A stretch of DNA of 64,000 nt from Leptospira neocaledonica (GCF_002812205.1 NZ_NPEA01000007.1:257442-321441); one strand, 5' to 3'. Shown: positions 34,786 through 43,212, numbered from the stretch's first letter. Notes: generated by a model not told the origin, from the sequence alone. Made by a program: numbers and translations.

Positions 34786-36369
34786 ATGAATATTGATCAA
34801 GTAGGAAACGAATTCGATATTATATTTATAGGTTCCGGAATGGGAAGCCTAACTACCGCCAGTCTTTTGGCCCAGTCAGCAGGGAAAAAAGTTTTGGTCT
34901 TGGAAAAACATTTTCAACCGGGCGGTTTTACACATGAGTTCCAGAGAAAACAAGGAAAGTATCATTGGGATGTGGGCATTCATTATGTAGGTGATATGCA
35001 TGAAGGCGGGCTTTGTAAGAAGATCTCGGATAAGATCACTCGCGGGCAACTCACTTGGAAAAGAATGCCTGATCCTTTCGAACGTTTGGTTTTCCCTACT
35101 CGAAACTTCGATATTTACGGAGATCCTGAAAAGTTTAAATCGGATCTGATCAGTCAATTCCCTGAGGAAGAGGAAGCTATTGAAAGATATTTAAAAGATA
35201 TTAGAAAAATTTCAGTCCTTTTTGGAAAGGCGATCATGATGAGACTTTCTCCTCCACCTTTGGATTCTCTCATCGGGATACTGGGAGAAGGGAATGTAGT
35301 AACTCTCAAGGATTATTTCGATAAAAATTTCAAGAGTGAGGATTTGAAGGGGATTTTAGCCGCTCAATGGGGAGATTACGGACTTCCACCTTCTAAAGTG
35401 GCTTTTGCGATGCATGCAACACTCGTGCAGCATTATATTAATGGAGGTTATTATCCAGTAGGGGGGGCCGGTAAAATTTTCGATTCGATAGAACCGATCT
35501 TAGAGGAAAATGGGGGCGCAGTCCTTTCTTCCGTAGAAGCAAAAGAAATCCTGATCAAGGATGGAAAGGTAGTAGGGGTTAAAGCAAAAGCATTAAGGGG
35601 AGAAGGTCATGAGCGAGACTTTTTCGCTCCGGTTGTAATCTCATGTGCGGGAGCTTATCCTACTTATACAAAATTGATCCCCGATTCATATCCGATATCT
35701 TTTAGAAAGGATCTAAAAGATTTTTATAATAGAGAAAGAATGACTACAAGTATTTGCCTCTATCTTGGTCTTTCCGAGAGTCCTGCGAAATTCGGATTTA
35801 GTGGGGAGAATTATTGGATTTTCGCTTCTCCTGATCATGATAAGAATTTTTCGGAAAGAAATGATTGGCTTTCGGAAAGTGATGAAATACCGAACCTATA
35901 TCTCTCTTTTCCAAGTCTAAAAAATCCAGAAGCAAAATCTCATACCATGGATGTGATCACATTCACTGATTATGCTAATTTCGCGGAATGGAAAGACGAA
36001 CCTTGGAAGAAAAGGGGAGAAGAGTATAAGGAATTTAAGGAGAAGATCATAAATCGTATCCTTACCACATTGGAGTCCAGGTTCCCAGGTCTTACTAAGT
36101 TGGTCGAATTTGCTGAACTTTCCACTCCGATCACGAATGAACATTTTACTTCTCATCCGGACGGAGCTATCTATGGTTTGGCTTGTGTACCCGAAAGATA
36201 CAAAAAGGAAAAATGCCCTTGGTTCGACGTCAGAACTCCTGTTGAGGGTCTGTATTTAACCGGTGCTGATGCTGCTTCTCCGGGGATTGCAGGCGCGATG
36301 ATGGGGGGCTTAGCTGCTGCTTTGGCGGTAACCGGCAACGCAAATCTACTGAGAGAGTTAAGAAATTAG
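34786..36369 (+). CDS. FAD-dependent phytoene desaturase / retinol saturase-like oxidoreductase
   Basis: A 527-residue flavoprotein of the CrtI/RetSat superfamily. It has the Rossmann FAD loop DIIFIGSGMGSLTTASLLAQ, then VLVLEKHFQPGGFTHEF and GKYHWDVGIHYVGDMH, and the C-terminal FAD motif GLYLTGADAASPGIAGAMMGGL. Such enzymes desaturate or saturate polyprenyl or carotenoid chains. With no other carotenoid gene nearby, an alkyl or prenyl lipid substrate is equally possible. The ATG at 34786 has AAGAGG 8 bases upstream, so it is preferred to the TTG two codons earlier. Likely controlled by the divergent TetR protein. Confidence 0.88.
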   Translation: MNIDQVGNEFDIIFIGSGMGSLTTASLLAQSAGKKVLVLEKHFQPGGFTHEFQRKQGKYHWDVGIHYVGDMHEGGLCKKISDKITRGQLTWKRMPDPFERLVFPTRNFDIYGDPEKFKSDLISQFPEEEEAIERYLKDIRKISVLFGKAIMMRLSPPPLDSLIGILGEGNVVTLKDYFDKNFKSEDLKGILAAQWGDYGLPPSKVAFAMHATLVQHYINGGYYPVGGAGKIFDSIEPILEENGGAVLSSVEAKEILIKDGKVVGVKAKALRGEGHERDFFAPVVISCAGAYPTYTKLIPDSYPISFRKDLKDFYNRERMTTSICLYLGLSESPAKFGFSGENYWIFASPDHDKNFSERNDWLSESDEIPNLYLSFPSLKNPEAKSHTMDVITFTDYANFAEWKDEPWKKRGEEYKEFKEKIINRILTTLESRFPGLTKLVEFAELSTPITNEHFTSHPDGAIYGLACVPERYKKEKCPWFDVRTPVEGLYLTGADAASPGIAGAMMGGLAAALAVTGNANLLRELRN

Positions 36370-36402
36370 AAATTTCTAATGAAGGAAATCCCATTTTATA
36401 CT

Positions 36403-36453
36403 ACGAGCCTTCTTTTGTCCCCTGTTCTTATATGGCAGGGGTTGAAGGCTCGT
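36403..36453 (+). terminator. Interrupted two-part hairpin after desaturase-like gene
   Basis: ACGAGCCTTC pairs perfectly with GAAGGCTCGT (outer 10 bp), and CCCCTG pairs with CAGGGG (inner 6 bp) inside it, with internal loops of 6 and 2 bases and an 11-base apical loop. It begins 34 bases after the stop. It may be a transcription-end or mRNA-stabilising structure; no T-run follows, so a simple intrinsic terminator is uncertain. Confidence 0.5.
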
Positions 36454-36601
36454 AAAACGATTCCACGTTTACCGGAGGCTTCCGGTCCTGACTTTGGAGA
36501 ATTTCCTGGATCTCATCCTTTCCGTCTGCTGTTCTATCTGGGGAGAAGAAATTGCTGATTCAATCTTAGCCGTTGCAGTAAACAATTTTGCTAAGAAAAA
36601 T

Positions 36602-36619
36602 TTGTAGGAGCTCCTACAA
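36602..36619. repeat. Perfect 18-bp palindrome TTGTAGGAGCTCCTACAA
   Basis: A fully symmetric element of a type seen repeatedly between genes in Leptospira, by recollection of such genomes. A degenerate half copy (GAAGCTCCTACAG) is at about 53889-53901. Its function is unknown. Confidence 0.6.
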
Positions 36620-36784
36620 GATTATCTCAGAAATATCGATTGCGAGAATGATGTTTTTGTGATATTGAAAATTTTCGAAATGCCCACGGGCCACTCCCCC
36701 CTCCCAAAGTAGGGTGGGGGCGAGCTTTCATCCTTTCGTTGGAATTCCTACATACGAAGGATCTCCATCTAATAACACCTTTTC

Positions 36785-37396
36785 TCAATCAGGGGAAAAA
36801 GATCCAGTTTGGACTTGTCCTGCTAATCTATAATTTGCGATAATCACTCCGCTCGTGCTGACTGTGCTCTCTATTAGCTGAAAAGCCGCTGGGATAGAAC
36901 CTTCGCCGAATAATTTTTTCCCTTTTCCTATAACCACTGGATAAATTTTGAGCCAGAGTTCATCTATCAAATTATGTTTTAATAATGTTTGGAGTAAGTT
37001 TGTGCTTCCGTGGACTTGGATCTCCGGCCCACTTTCTTCTTTTATTTTTTTGATCTTTTCTGCTACGTTTCCATCGATTCTAATTGAATTTTTCCAGATT
37101 GGAGTTTCTGGTTTTATAGGATTATTTGTCACTACGTATTTTTTACATTTGTTGATGATACTTTCCGCATCTATCTTGGGCCATGCCTCTTCGAAGATAT
37201 CATATGTTTTTCTTCCTAGTAACATATCGAATGGGCGGCCCATTTGTTCACCCATGGTCTTATCTAGAACTTCATCCCAATAAGGAAAACACCAGCCTCC
37301 TAATGTAAAATCTCCGGATGTATCTTCTGTAGGGTTTCCAGGAGCTTGCATAACTCCGTCGAGTGAAAGGAAGGCTAAAGATATTATTTTTCTCAT
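36785..37396 (-). CDS. Dihydrofolate reductase-family (RibD C-terminal-like) protein
   Basis: A 203-residue protein of the YyaP/RibD-C branch of the DHFR fold: it begins RKIISLAFLSLDGVMQAPG, with MLLGRKTYDIFEEAWP, an IQVHGSTNLLQTLLKHNLIDELWLKIYPVVIGKGKKLFG-type core and FQLIEST. Members are small NADPH-dependent reductases of mostly unknown substrate; they are not true folate enzymes. It stands alone and convergent with the desaturase-like gene. Confidence 0.88.
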   Translation of the reverse strand: MRKIISLAFLSLDGVMQAPGNPTEDTSGDFTLGGWCFPYWDEVLDKTMGEQMGRPFDMLLGRKTYDIFEEAWPKIDAESIINKCKKYVVTNNPIKPETPIWKNSIRIDGNVAEKIKKIKEESGPEIQVHGSTNLLQTLLKHNLIDELWLKIYPVVIGKGKKLFGEGSIPAAFQLIESTVSTSGVIIANYRLAGQVQTGSFSPD

Positions 37397-37541
37397 AATC
37401 CCGCTCTTTTCATTTTTATGAACTAGTATTTTAGCATAATTGAAAACGCTAGTCTAACTAAGTCTTTGCTATGGATAAAAATTTTGCGAGAAGTGATCCC
37501 GTAACAGCCCGGTCTTTGCGTAACAAAGTGGTGGCCAAACC

Positions 37542-38297
37542 TTAGTAGTTCAGTTTTAAAATACGGATCTCTTTTTCTTCGAAACGGAGAGTTTCTTTGA
37601 GTTGGTTGAATCTTTCCACGGAGAAATGGGAATCAGGGGAGCGGAGTTCCTTCTTTAACTTTAGAACTTCTTCATATAGTTCGAGTAATTCTAAAGTATT
37701 TCCTTTTGCTTCCTTAGAGTACAGCGCACGGAACATTGGTCCGATCCTGGACGGGATATCCGAGTTTACGATCTCTGCAATTCCAAGATCTTCGATATGT
37801 CGGAACATCCAGTTTTGAAGATAGACTGTGAGAAGTCTTTCCATTCGGACCACATCTTCCTTAGTATTACGAGGAACGATTCCTTTGTAGAATCTATAAC
37901 GTTTTCTTAAATATTTGCTGGCGTTGTTTCCGTCAATAGGCTCGGCTTTAAGCTTGTCCCATTCTTCTTTGATGACTGGAAAGTATTCTGAGCCGAAGTA
38001 AGGCTCACCCAGCTCACAGATATGGATGGCTCCAGGGTCGTAACTTCTCATTCTAGTTCGAAATCCGTCCCAGTCTGCTGCGAGTAAATTTACCTGTCCC
38101 TGGCTTTGGAGCGGTTCCATAGCCCTATTGATCTCTCGGATAAAATTTCCTTTGAGCTGATCGGAAGGATCTGCGAGTACGAGGAAGTTAAAGTCAGAGG
38201 ATTCGTCTCCTTCTCCCCTTTGTCTAGAACCGAAAAATATAAGTTCGAATGGTTTTAGGGAGGAGACGCTGGATAGATTTTCTTTAATTCGTTCCAT
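37542..38297 (-). CDS. Minimal nucleotidyltransferase-domain protein
   Basis: A 251-residue protein. Residues 10-60 show the NTase core: IFFGSRQRGEGDESSDFNFLVLAD. The GSxxxGxxxxxSD pattern is intact but the second catalytic acid is replaced (SDFNF instead of SDxDL), so metal binding may be altered. The rest is helical (about 120-250, HEPN-like), with RKRYRFYKGIVPRN and VVRMERLLTVYLQNWM. The protein may be an aminoglycoside-type transferase or an AMPylator-like enzyme. It probably forms an operon with the small 38345 gene upstream. Confidence 0.72.
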   Translation of the reverse strand: MERIKENLSSVSSLKPFELIFFGSRQRGEGDESSDFNFLVLADPSDQLKGNFIREINRAMEPLQSQGQVNLLAADWDGFRTRMRSYDPGAIHICELGEPYFGSEYFPVIKEEWDKLKAEPIDGNNASKYLRKRYRFYKGIVPRNTKEDVVRMERLLTVYLQNWMFRHIEDLGIAEIVNSDIPSRIGPMFRALYSKEAKGNTLELLELYEEVLKLKKELRSPDSHFSVERFNQLKETLRFEEKEIRILKLNY

Positions 38298-38344
38298 GGC
38301 TTAGATCGCTTTGGTCTCTACTCTAGGAATATTAGAAGATATTA

Positions 38345-38551
38345 TTATTCGAAAAACAAACGCATCCTGGAAAGATTTTCCAAAATAGCTTTGTAGGCCC
38401 GATCTCTATCTTCCGGATCTCCGAAAGGAAGTGATTTTACATGGTTGAAGTCATGGTAGGTGATCTCTATGGAGTTTGCCGCCACGTTCTTTTTGATGGA
38501 GGAGATATAGTCTAGATTAATGACCTCGGTATCCCCCAATTTTAACCACAT
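38345..38551 (-). CDS. Small hypothetical protein
   Basis: A 68-residue protein (begins MWLKLGDTEVINLDYISSIKK). The YISSIKK-N-SIEITYHD pattern suggests two or three beta strands followed by a C-terminal helix with conserved-looking LPFGDPEDRDRAYKAIL. It resembles small PH-like 'LEQ/strand-helix' proteins that leptospires encode, but no family name can be given. It lies between the lipoprotein and the nucleotidyltransferase gene on the same strand. Confidence 0.6.
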   Translation of the reverse strand: MWLKLGDTEVINLDYISSIKKNVAANSIEITYHDFNHVKSLPFGDPEDRDRAYKAILENLSRMRLFFE

Positions 38552-38629
38552 TTTATCTTATCCCCGGGATCTCTTCTCCCCGCCGGATAAAATACTTTCC
38601 GGATCGAAATCGGTCAAGAAAATACACTT

Positions 38630-39178
38630 TTAAAACGCTTTTATTCCCCGGCTTACAAAGTCGTGGAACTCTTTTCCCAATTCCGCAGTGCCCAATCCCT
38701 TTTTGTTTTCCAACTGGGTTTCGAATACGAATATGAAGGCTTCTTTTTGCCATTCCCAACGGACGTAACATTTTTCTGCTCCGGATCCTTTGGCGCAGCC
38801 TGAAAATACTGTTGCCCTGGAATTTTCCCCCATCGGGAAATATTGGAATTGTCTAGAATTGAATTTCGACTGATCCGTTTCGGATACCAATTGTCTGAAA
38901 TCGTTGGAATTATCCTCCGTATAAGAGGAAGCCCTGAAATTTTCGAAACTGGAATTCGTGTCTGATATTTTACATTCGTAGAAGAGTCCCCTGGCGAATA
39001 ATCTTCCTGAGTTGAGTAAAACGGAATGTCCGCCGGTATAATATACTACGTCGTAATTCAGTCGAAGTGCCGACGGATTTTCAGCTACGACCGAGGTCGG
39101 ATTCTCCTGGTGGCTTTTGCATTCTATTAGGGCCAGGGCGGATATGAGTAGAAGGATAACTCTAAAAACCGATCTCAT
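38630..39178 (-). CDS. Putative lipoprotein
   Basis: A 182-residue protein with a signal peptide (MRSVFRVILLLISALALIEC) whose lipobox ends ALIEC, acceptable under the relaxed spirochaete rule. The mature part is beta-rich with several cysteines (YEC, SGC, KCYVRWEW). No family recognised. The ATG at 39178 is chosen because GGAG precedes it and the signal peptide begins there; it overlaps the end of the aminomutase gene by 17 bases, so the two are coupled. Confidence 0.78.
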   Translation of the reverse strand: MRSVFRVILLLISALALIECKSHQENPTSVVAENPSALRLNYDVVYYTGGHSVLLNSGRLFARGLFYECKISDTNSSFENFRASSYTEDNSNDFRQLVSETDQSKFNSRQFQYFPMGENSRATVFSGCAKGSGAEKCYVRWEWQKEAFIFVFETQLENKKGLGTAELGKEFHDFVSRGIKAF

Positions 39179-40271
39179 ACAGATCTCCTTTATAATTTCG
39201 GAATACATAAGAAGAAGTTTTGGTTTCTTCCAGATAGTTTGCAGGCAGGGGGACTTTTCCTCCTCCACCTGTCAGATCCACGACGTATAGGGGTACGCAG
39301 AGTCCACTAATACTTCCTCGGATCTGTTTCATGAGTTCCACACCTTCTTCGATTGGGACCCTAAAATGAGAAGATCCGAATACCTCGTCGCATTGGTGCA
39401 GATAATAGGGTTTGATCCCGATTTTGGTGAGTCCGTAGAATAAGTCTGTCAAAGCTCCTACAGAATTATTGATCCCCTTCAGAAGTACAGCCTGATTTAA
39501 GACAGTGACTGCACCTTCTTTCACGAGCATCCCAATCCTTTCTTTTACCAGTTCAGTGAGTTCCTTGGAATGGTTGAAATGTGTAACCAGATAGATCGGA
39601 AAATGTTTTTTGAGTACCTGGCAAAGCTCACGTGTAATCCTCATAGGAAGTGTAACAGGGTATCTTGTATGGATACGAACCTGATTGATATGTGGAATCG
39701 ATTTTAATTCGGAAAGAAGATAGTCCAGTTTGGAATCGGAAAGATTTAAAGGATCTCCTCCGGAAAGGATCACTTCTTTAATCTCAGTATGTTCTCGAAA
39801 ATAATGGATCGCGTCTTTCCAATCTTCTGCACCTGGTGTGTCTGCGGATTGGGATACCTTTCTTTTCCGTGTGCAAAATCTACAATAGACTGCACATACA
39901 TGAGATAGGTACCAAAGTGCTCTGTCTGGATACCGATGAGTCACTCCTTTGACAGGCATATAGGATTCTTCTGCCAGAGGATCTCTTCGGTCCCAGGCTC
40001 TTGTATGTAACTCTTCTTTTCTTGGTAAAACTTGTAATCGAATAGGACAATTTGGATCCTCAGGATCTGCGAGGCCAAGATAATAGGGAGTAGCGGAGAA
40101 GTTGAACACTTCAGAGCAGGTGAGCAATGCTTCTTTTTCTTCGGAACTGATCCGGATAGTTTTTTCCAATTCGGATCCATCTTTGATCCGATTTTGGATC
40201 TGCCATTTCCAATCCAACCATTCCGATTCGGAAACTTTCTTTTGTTTTGGATGTGATGAAACGAGTTCCAA
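39162..40271 (-). CDS. Lysine 2,3-aminomutase family radical SAM enzyme (KamA/EpmB)
   Basis: A 369-residue radical SAM, PLP-dependent enzyme. Cluster cysteines are Cys126, Cys130 and Cys133 in HVCAVYCRFCTRKRKVS, followed by EVILSGGDPL and RIHTRYPVTLP. The C-terminal PLP-lysine loop reads DLTGGGGKVPLP, which looks closer to true lysine 2,3-aminomutase (GGGGK) than to what I recall of E. coli EpmB. Either way it should make beta-lysine from lysine. With epmA and efp in the same window, the product may feed EF-P modification. It overlaps the downstream lipoprotein gene. Confidence 0.9.
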   Translation of the reverse strand: MELVSSHPKQKKVSESEWLDWKWQIQNRIKDGSELEKTIRISSEEKEALLTCSEVFNFSATPYYLGLADPEDPNCPIRLQVLPRKEELHTRAWDRRDPLAEESYMPVKGVTHRYPDRALWYLSHVCAVYCRFCTRKRKVSQSADTPGAEDWKDAIHYFREHTEIKEVILSGGDPLNLSDSKLDYLLSELKSIPHINQVRIHTRYPVTLPMRITRELCQVLKKHFPIYLVTHFNHSKELTELVKERIGMLVKEGAVTVLNQAVLLKGINNSVGALTDLFYGLTKIGIKPYYLHQCDEVFGSSHFRVPIEEGVELMKQIRGSISGLCVPLYVVDLTGGGGKVPLPANYLEETKTSSYVFRNYKGDLYEIGF

Positions 40272-40508
40272 GAAGTCCTCTTACTGATGGATTCTCATGC
40301 CTGCAATTCCAGTCAACCGAGTATCCGTATAAAAAAGAAGGAAACCAAACACAGGTTTCCATTCGAGTCGTTTATTTATATAACCTCGAGGAGAATGCCC
40401 ATCTGTTAAAGTTGGAGACTTAGGAGAAGGATGAGCAAGATTTCCCGTTTTCTGTTTTTGCCGAAGCGGAATTTTGCCCGAAACCGCATTCATGCTTTTT
40501 ACGGGGAA

Positions 40509-40526
40509 AAAGTCCTCCCGAGGACT
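40509..40526. terminator. Perfect stem AAGTCCTC/GAGGACTT
   Basis: An 18-base palindrome-like hairpin (7-8 bp stem) upstream of the aminomutase gene and downstream of the small secreted-protein gene at 40544-40864. A second short stem CCGGT-CAG-ACCGG is at 40540-40552. No long T-run; possibly a terminator for the minus-strand gene. Confidence 0.4.
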
Positions 40527-40543
40527 TACAGAATGAAAACCGG

Positions 40544-40864
40544 TCAGACCGGAGGGGGAAGGAAAAGATAACGATATGCTAGGGCGTGAAAATGAAAATT
40601 GCGACCAGCATCATTCGGAAGAAGACTACTCTTTAATCCGGAAGCTGTTTGGGAGAATTTAGTGATTAGCCCAATGACTGCATCGTCTACACTCGGAGAG
40701 AATAAAGAGGGAAGTCCTTGGTCGTCACCATCTCGGAAGGATTGAGTCCTTGCTTTCTTTTGGAAGGAATAACTTTTAGCGGTACTATAATCTCTGGCCA
40801 CGACCTCGCTAAAGAGGGCGACTGCCATGAATAAAATCAGAGGCAAGAGCCAAAGCCGCTTCAT
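40544..40864 (-). CDS. Small exported hypothetical protein
   Basis: A 106-residue protein with a signal peptide (MKRLWLLPLILFMAVALFSEVVARD, likely cut after VVA). The rest is polar and has no known domain (KSYSFQKKARTQSFRDGDDQG, a helical stretch, then FHFHALAYRYLFLPPPV). The clean signal peptide supports a real gene, although its length and low complexity leave doubt. It lies between the PstS-like gene and the aminomutase, all on the minus strand. Confidence 0.55.
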   Translation of the reverse strand: MKRLWLLPLILFMAVALFSEVVARDYSTAKSYSFQKKARTQSFRDGDDQGLPSLFSPSVDDAVIGLITKFSQTASGLKSSLLPNDAGRNFHFHALAYRYLFLPPPV

Positions 40865-40927
40865 ACTATCTAACCTTAGACGGAATAAAACGGCTTTCGC
40901 AACCTTTTTTCGGAGAGAAATCGGAAT

Positions 40928-41836
40928 TTATGGTTTAGTGGCTTCTACTTCTACAGTACTTAATGTACTTCTTAAATAGCCGCTTTTCAGCACCATTGTT
41001 TGTCCTTCTTCCGAAGTGATATAAGTAATGAACTCATCAATTTTTTTACCTCTATCGGAGAGATAAAATAGGTACAACCCTCTAGAAAGTTTGTACTTTC
41101 TTTCGGAAACATTTTGGATACTCGGCTCTACAAAAGGATCCTTTCCGGTTTTGGAATAAGGAACCGCTTTCACTTTTCCTTTGTTCTGGATCTGTGCACT
41201 TCCCATTCCCATGAATCCTACGGCTGCGGTATCCTTCTCGATCAGATCTGCCATCTCATCATTATCCGCTACTACCTTAGCATCCTTAATAAACTCTTTC
41301 TTCTTGGAAGCTTGGTATTCTTTTTCTCCTAAGTCTCTTTGTCTTAAGATATGAGTTTCGAAATAAGCAGCAGTCCCACTCTTATCATTTCGTAGAACCA
41401 CATGGATTGGTCCAGGTTTGCCGCCAACTTGGGACCAATCTTTTACCTCTCCGGAGAATATTTTGGAAATCTGTTCCAATGTAAGTTTGGAAACAGTATT
41501 TGCAGGATTTACTACGATAGCTATCCCATCGTATCCGATTAGTACATTCTCAAATCTTCCCTTTCTTTCGAACTGGGTTTGTTCTTCCGGAGTTAAGGGT
41601 CTGGAGGAAGCGGCTATATCCGTTTTGGCTTCGAATAATTTTTCTATCCCTTCGAAGGAACCTCCTCCTTGGACAGTGACTTCTATATTCGGATTCTTCT
41701 TAGCATATCCTGCGGCTACCACATTCAATAATGTATGCATGGTTTCTGAGCCTGTGATCAGTAAGGGTTCTTTTTTACAATTGGCCACCGATAGTACGGC
41801 AGACAGAAGGAGTAATAGCGTTAATTTTTGTTTCAT
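40928..41836 (-). CDS. PstS-like phosphate-binding lipoprotein
   Basis: A 302-residue substrate-binding protein with a lipoprotein signal (KLTLLLLLSAVLSVANCKKE). The PstS fold is recognisable: ITGSETMHTLLNVVAAGYAKKNPNIEVTVQGGGSFEGIEKLFEAKTDIAASSRPLTPEE, then VLRNDKSGTAAYFETHIL and AVGFMGMGSAQ. The GGGSFEG and NDKSGTAAYF segments line the anion site. No pstCAB or phoU genes lie beside it, so it may act with a remote transporter or as a surface phosphate scavenger. Confidence 0.88.
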   Translation of the reverse strand: MKQKLTLLLLLSAVLSVANCKKEPLLITGSETMHTLLNVVAAGYAKKNPNIEVTVQGGGSFEGIEKLFEAKTDIAASSRPLTPEEQTQFERKGRFENVLIGYDGIAIVVNPANTVSKLTLEQISKIFSGEVKDWSQVGGKPGPIHVVLRNDKSGTAAYFETHILRQRDLGEKEYQASKKKEFIKDAKVVADNDEMADLIEKDTAAVGFMGMGSAQIQNKGKVKAVPYSKTGKDPFVEPSIQNVSERKYKLSRGLYLFYLSDRGKKIDEFITYITSEEGQTMVLKSGYLRSTLSTVEVEATKP

Positions 41837-41956
41837 CGAATCTTTGGTTCTCCGGAAATCTTTTCCAAAGGGGGATTCTCCTCTTGTAAGGGGAAAAGTC
41901 GAACGGATTTTGGGCTTGAAATATTACAATTAACGAAGGTAGCCCGAGTACATCGC

Positions 41957-41987
41957 TTGACACCCGGCTTTCCTACAAGGATATAGA
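41957..41987 (+). promoter_or_regulatory. Possible promoter of efp
   Basis: TTGACA (41957-41962) is followed by TATAGA at 41982-41987, a spacer of 19 bases, slightly long. It lies 30 bases before the efp ATG. Confidence 0.4.
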
Positions 41988-42016
41988 AAGAGCGTAATCT
42001 TTATTTTAGGTCGTTT

Positions 42017-42583
42017 ATGAACTTAGGCATTACTGAAGTTAGAAAAGGAATGGTTCTCAAGGTAGAAGGAGAACTTTATTCCGTTGTAAAAAGCGAATTC
42101 GTGAATCCGGGAAAGGGATCAGCCTTTATCCGTACAAAATTAAAGAATCTGGTCCGTAGTAGTTCCATTGAAAGGACCTTCAAGGCTGCGGAAAAATTAG
42201 AATCCGTAGAATTGGAAAAGAGACAGATGACCATCTGTTACTCCGAGGGCGATGATATTATCTTCATGGACACGAATGACTTCGAACAGCTTCCCGTGTC
42301 TAAAGAATATTTAGAGGATATCCTTCCATTCTTAAAGGAAGAGACTGCTATGGAAGTTTCCTTCTACGAAGGTAAACCGATCGGAGTGACTCCTCCGAAC
42401 TTTGCGATCTTGGAAGTTACTTATGCGGAAGAGGGGCTAAAAGGTGATACCTCCGGGACTGCTCTCAAAAGAGTAACTGTAGAAACCGGTGGAGAGATCA
42501 ACGTACCTATTTTTATCAAACAAGGAGATTCTATCCGGATCGACTTGCGAGATCTTACCTACGTGGAGAGAGTTAATAAATAA
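42017..42583 (+). CDS. efp: Elongation factor P
   Basis: A 188-residue three-domain translation factor that relieves ribosome stalling at polyproline stretches. The KOW-like domain I ends in a loop FVNPGKGSAF where Lys33 matches the modified Lys34 of E. coli EF-P. Domains II and III follow (RTFKAAEKLESVELEK, TAMEVSFYEGKPIGV, VTVETGGEINVPIFIKQGDSIRIDLRDLTYVERV). The PGKG loop is the type modified by beta-lysylation. epmA and an aminomutase-family gene occur in this window, so modification through that route is likely. Confidence 0.97.
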   Translation: MNLGITEVRKGMVLKVEGELYSVVKSEFVNPGKGSAFIRTKLKNLVRSSSIERTFKAAEKLESVELEKRQMTICYSEGDDIIFMDTNDFEQLPVSKEYLEDILPFLKEETAMEVSFYEGKPIGVTPPNFAILEVTYAEEGLKGDTSGTALKRVTVETGGEINVPIFIKQGDSIRIDLRDLTYVERVNK

Positions 42584-42593
42584 GGTTTTATAA

Positions 42594-42633
42594 AAGCGGC
42601 CTTTATATACACAAGAGGCCGTAACTGCCGCTT
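42594..42633 (+). promoter_or_regulatory. Mutually exclusive hairpins ahead of mtnD
   Basis: AAGCGGC (42594-42600) can pair perfectly with GCCGCTT (42627-42633), while the overlapping CGGCCT (42597-42602) can pair with AGGCCG (42616-42621). The two stems share bases and cannot form at once. The segment is between the efp stop and mtnD, so it may be an efp terminator or a switch-like leader of the methionine-salvage operon. Confidence 0.4.
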
Positions 42634-42678
42634 GAGGGTGCGGAGCTAAAAAAGGGACACCACCTAAAGGAGGAACAT

Positions 42679-43212
42679 ATGGCGACTATTATCCAAAAAC
42701 CGGGACTGCCGGAAATCAAAGACAACACTGAAGTTAAATCTTTTCTAAATAAAAGAGGGATCGAGTACGATCATTGGCCGGTTCCAAGTGCCTCTAATCC
42801 TCTTACTGATAAATTAACTCTTGTAGATGATGAGAAAGAAACTCTTCTCAAAAATTTAGACAATCGTTTCGAAACCTTAAAAGAAAAAGAAGGGTATCAA
42901 TCCAGAGATTTGATCGTTCTTCATCCGCAAGTTCCTGGCCTGAACGAGATGTTGGCCAAATTTGATAAAGTACATTATCATACAGACGACGAAGTCCGTT
43001 ATATCGTGGATGGTTCCGGAATTTTCGGATTCGCACTTGCTGGCGAAAAGTTTTTAGTAAAGGTGGAGAAGGATGACTTCATCTCCGTTCCTAAGAATAC
43101 GAACCACTGGTTCACTCTAGACGAGAACAAAAGAATCAAAGCAGTCCGTTATTTCCAAGATATGAGCGGCTGGGTTCCGAATTACGTAGAAGAAACTACG
43201 GCTTTAGTTTAA
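42679..43212 (+). CDS. mtnD: Acireductone dioxygenase
   Basis: A 177-residue cupin metalloenzyme of methionine salvage. It oxidises acireductone to formate and the keto acid of methionine (Fe form). Metal ligands are visible in [20 protein letters not shown] (two His and Glu) and the last His in [15 protein letters not shown]. The protein has normal length. An AAGGAGG Shine-Dalgarno lies just before the ATG. It is the first gene of mtnD-mtnB-SDR, with 3-4 base gaps between genes. Confidence 0.95.
   Translation: MATIIQKPGLPEIKDNTEVKSFLNKRGIEYDHWPVPSASNPLTDKLTLVDDEKETLLKNLDNRFETLKEKEGYQSRDLIVLHPQVPGLNEMLAKFDKVHYHTDDEVRYIVDGSGIFGFALAGEKFLVKVEKDDFISVPKNTNHWFTLDENKRIKAVRYFQDMSGWVPNYVEETTALV

Larger units (their letters stand above)
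36370..36784. other. Non-coding stretch with palindromes and a large hairpin
   Basis: No convincing gene. It holds the end of a perfect 16-bp palindrome (ATTAGAAATTTCTAAT, 36365-36380), the two-part hairpin at 36403-36453, a perfect 18-bp palindrome (36602-36619), and a C-rich/G-rich imperfect hairpin near 36690-36724 (CCCCCCTCCC...GGGTGGGGG). It appears to be a terminator-plus-repeat region between the desaturase-like gene and the convergent reductase gene. Confidence 0.7.

Noticed and set aside
40928..41836. A full pst phosphate-uptake operon
   Set aside because: Only the PstS-like gene is found; no permease, ATPase or PhoU lies on either side.
42584..42678. A known SAM or SAH riboswitch ahead of mtnD
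   Set aside because: The segment is short and lacks the conserved cores of the known classes. Only competing stems are seen.
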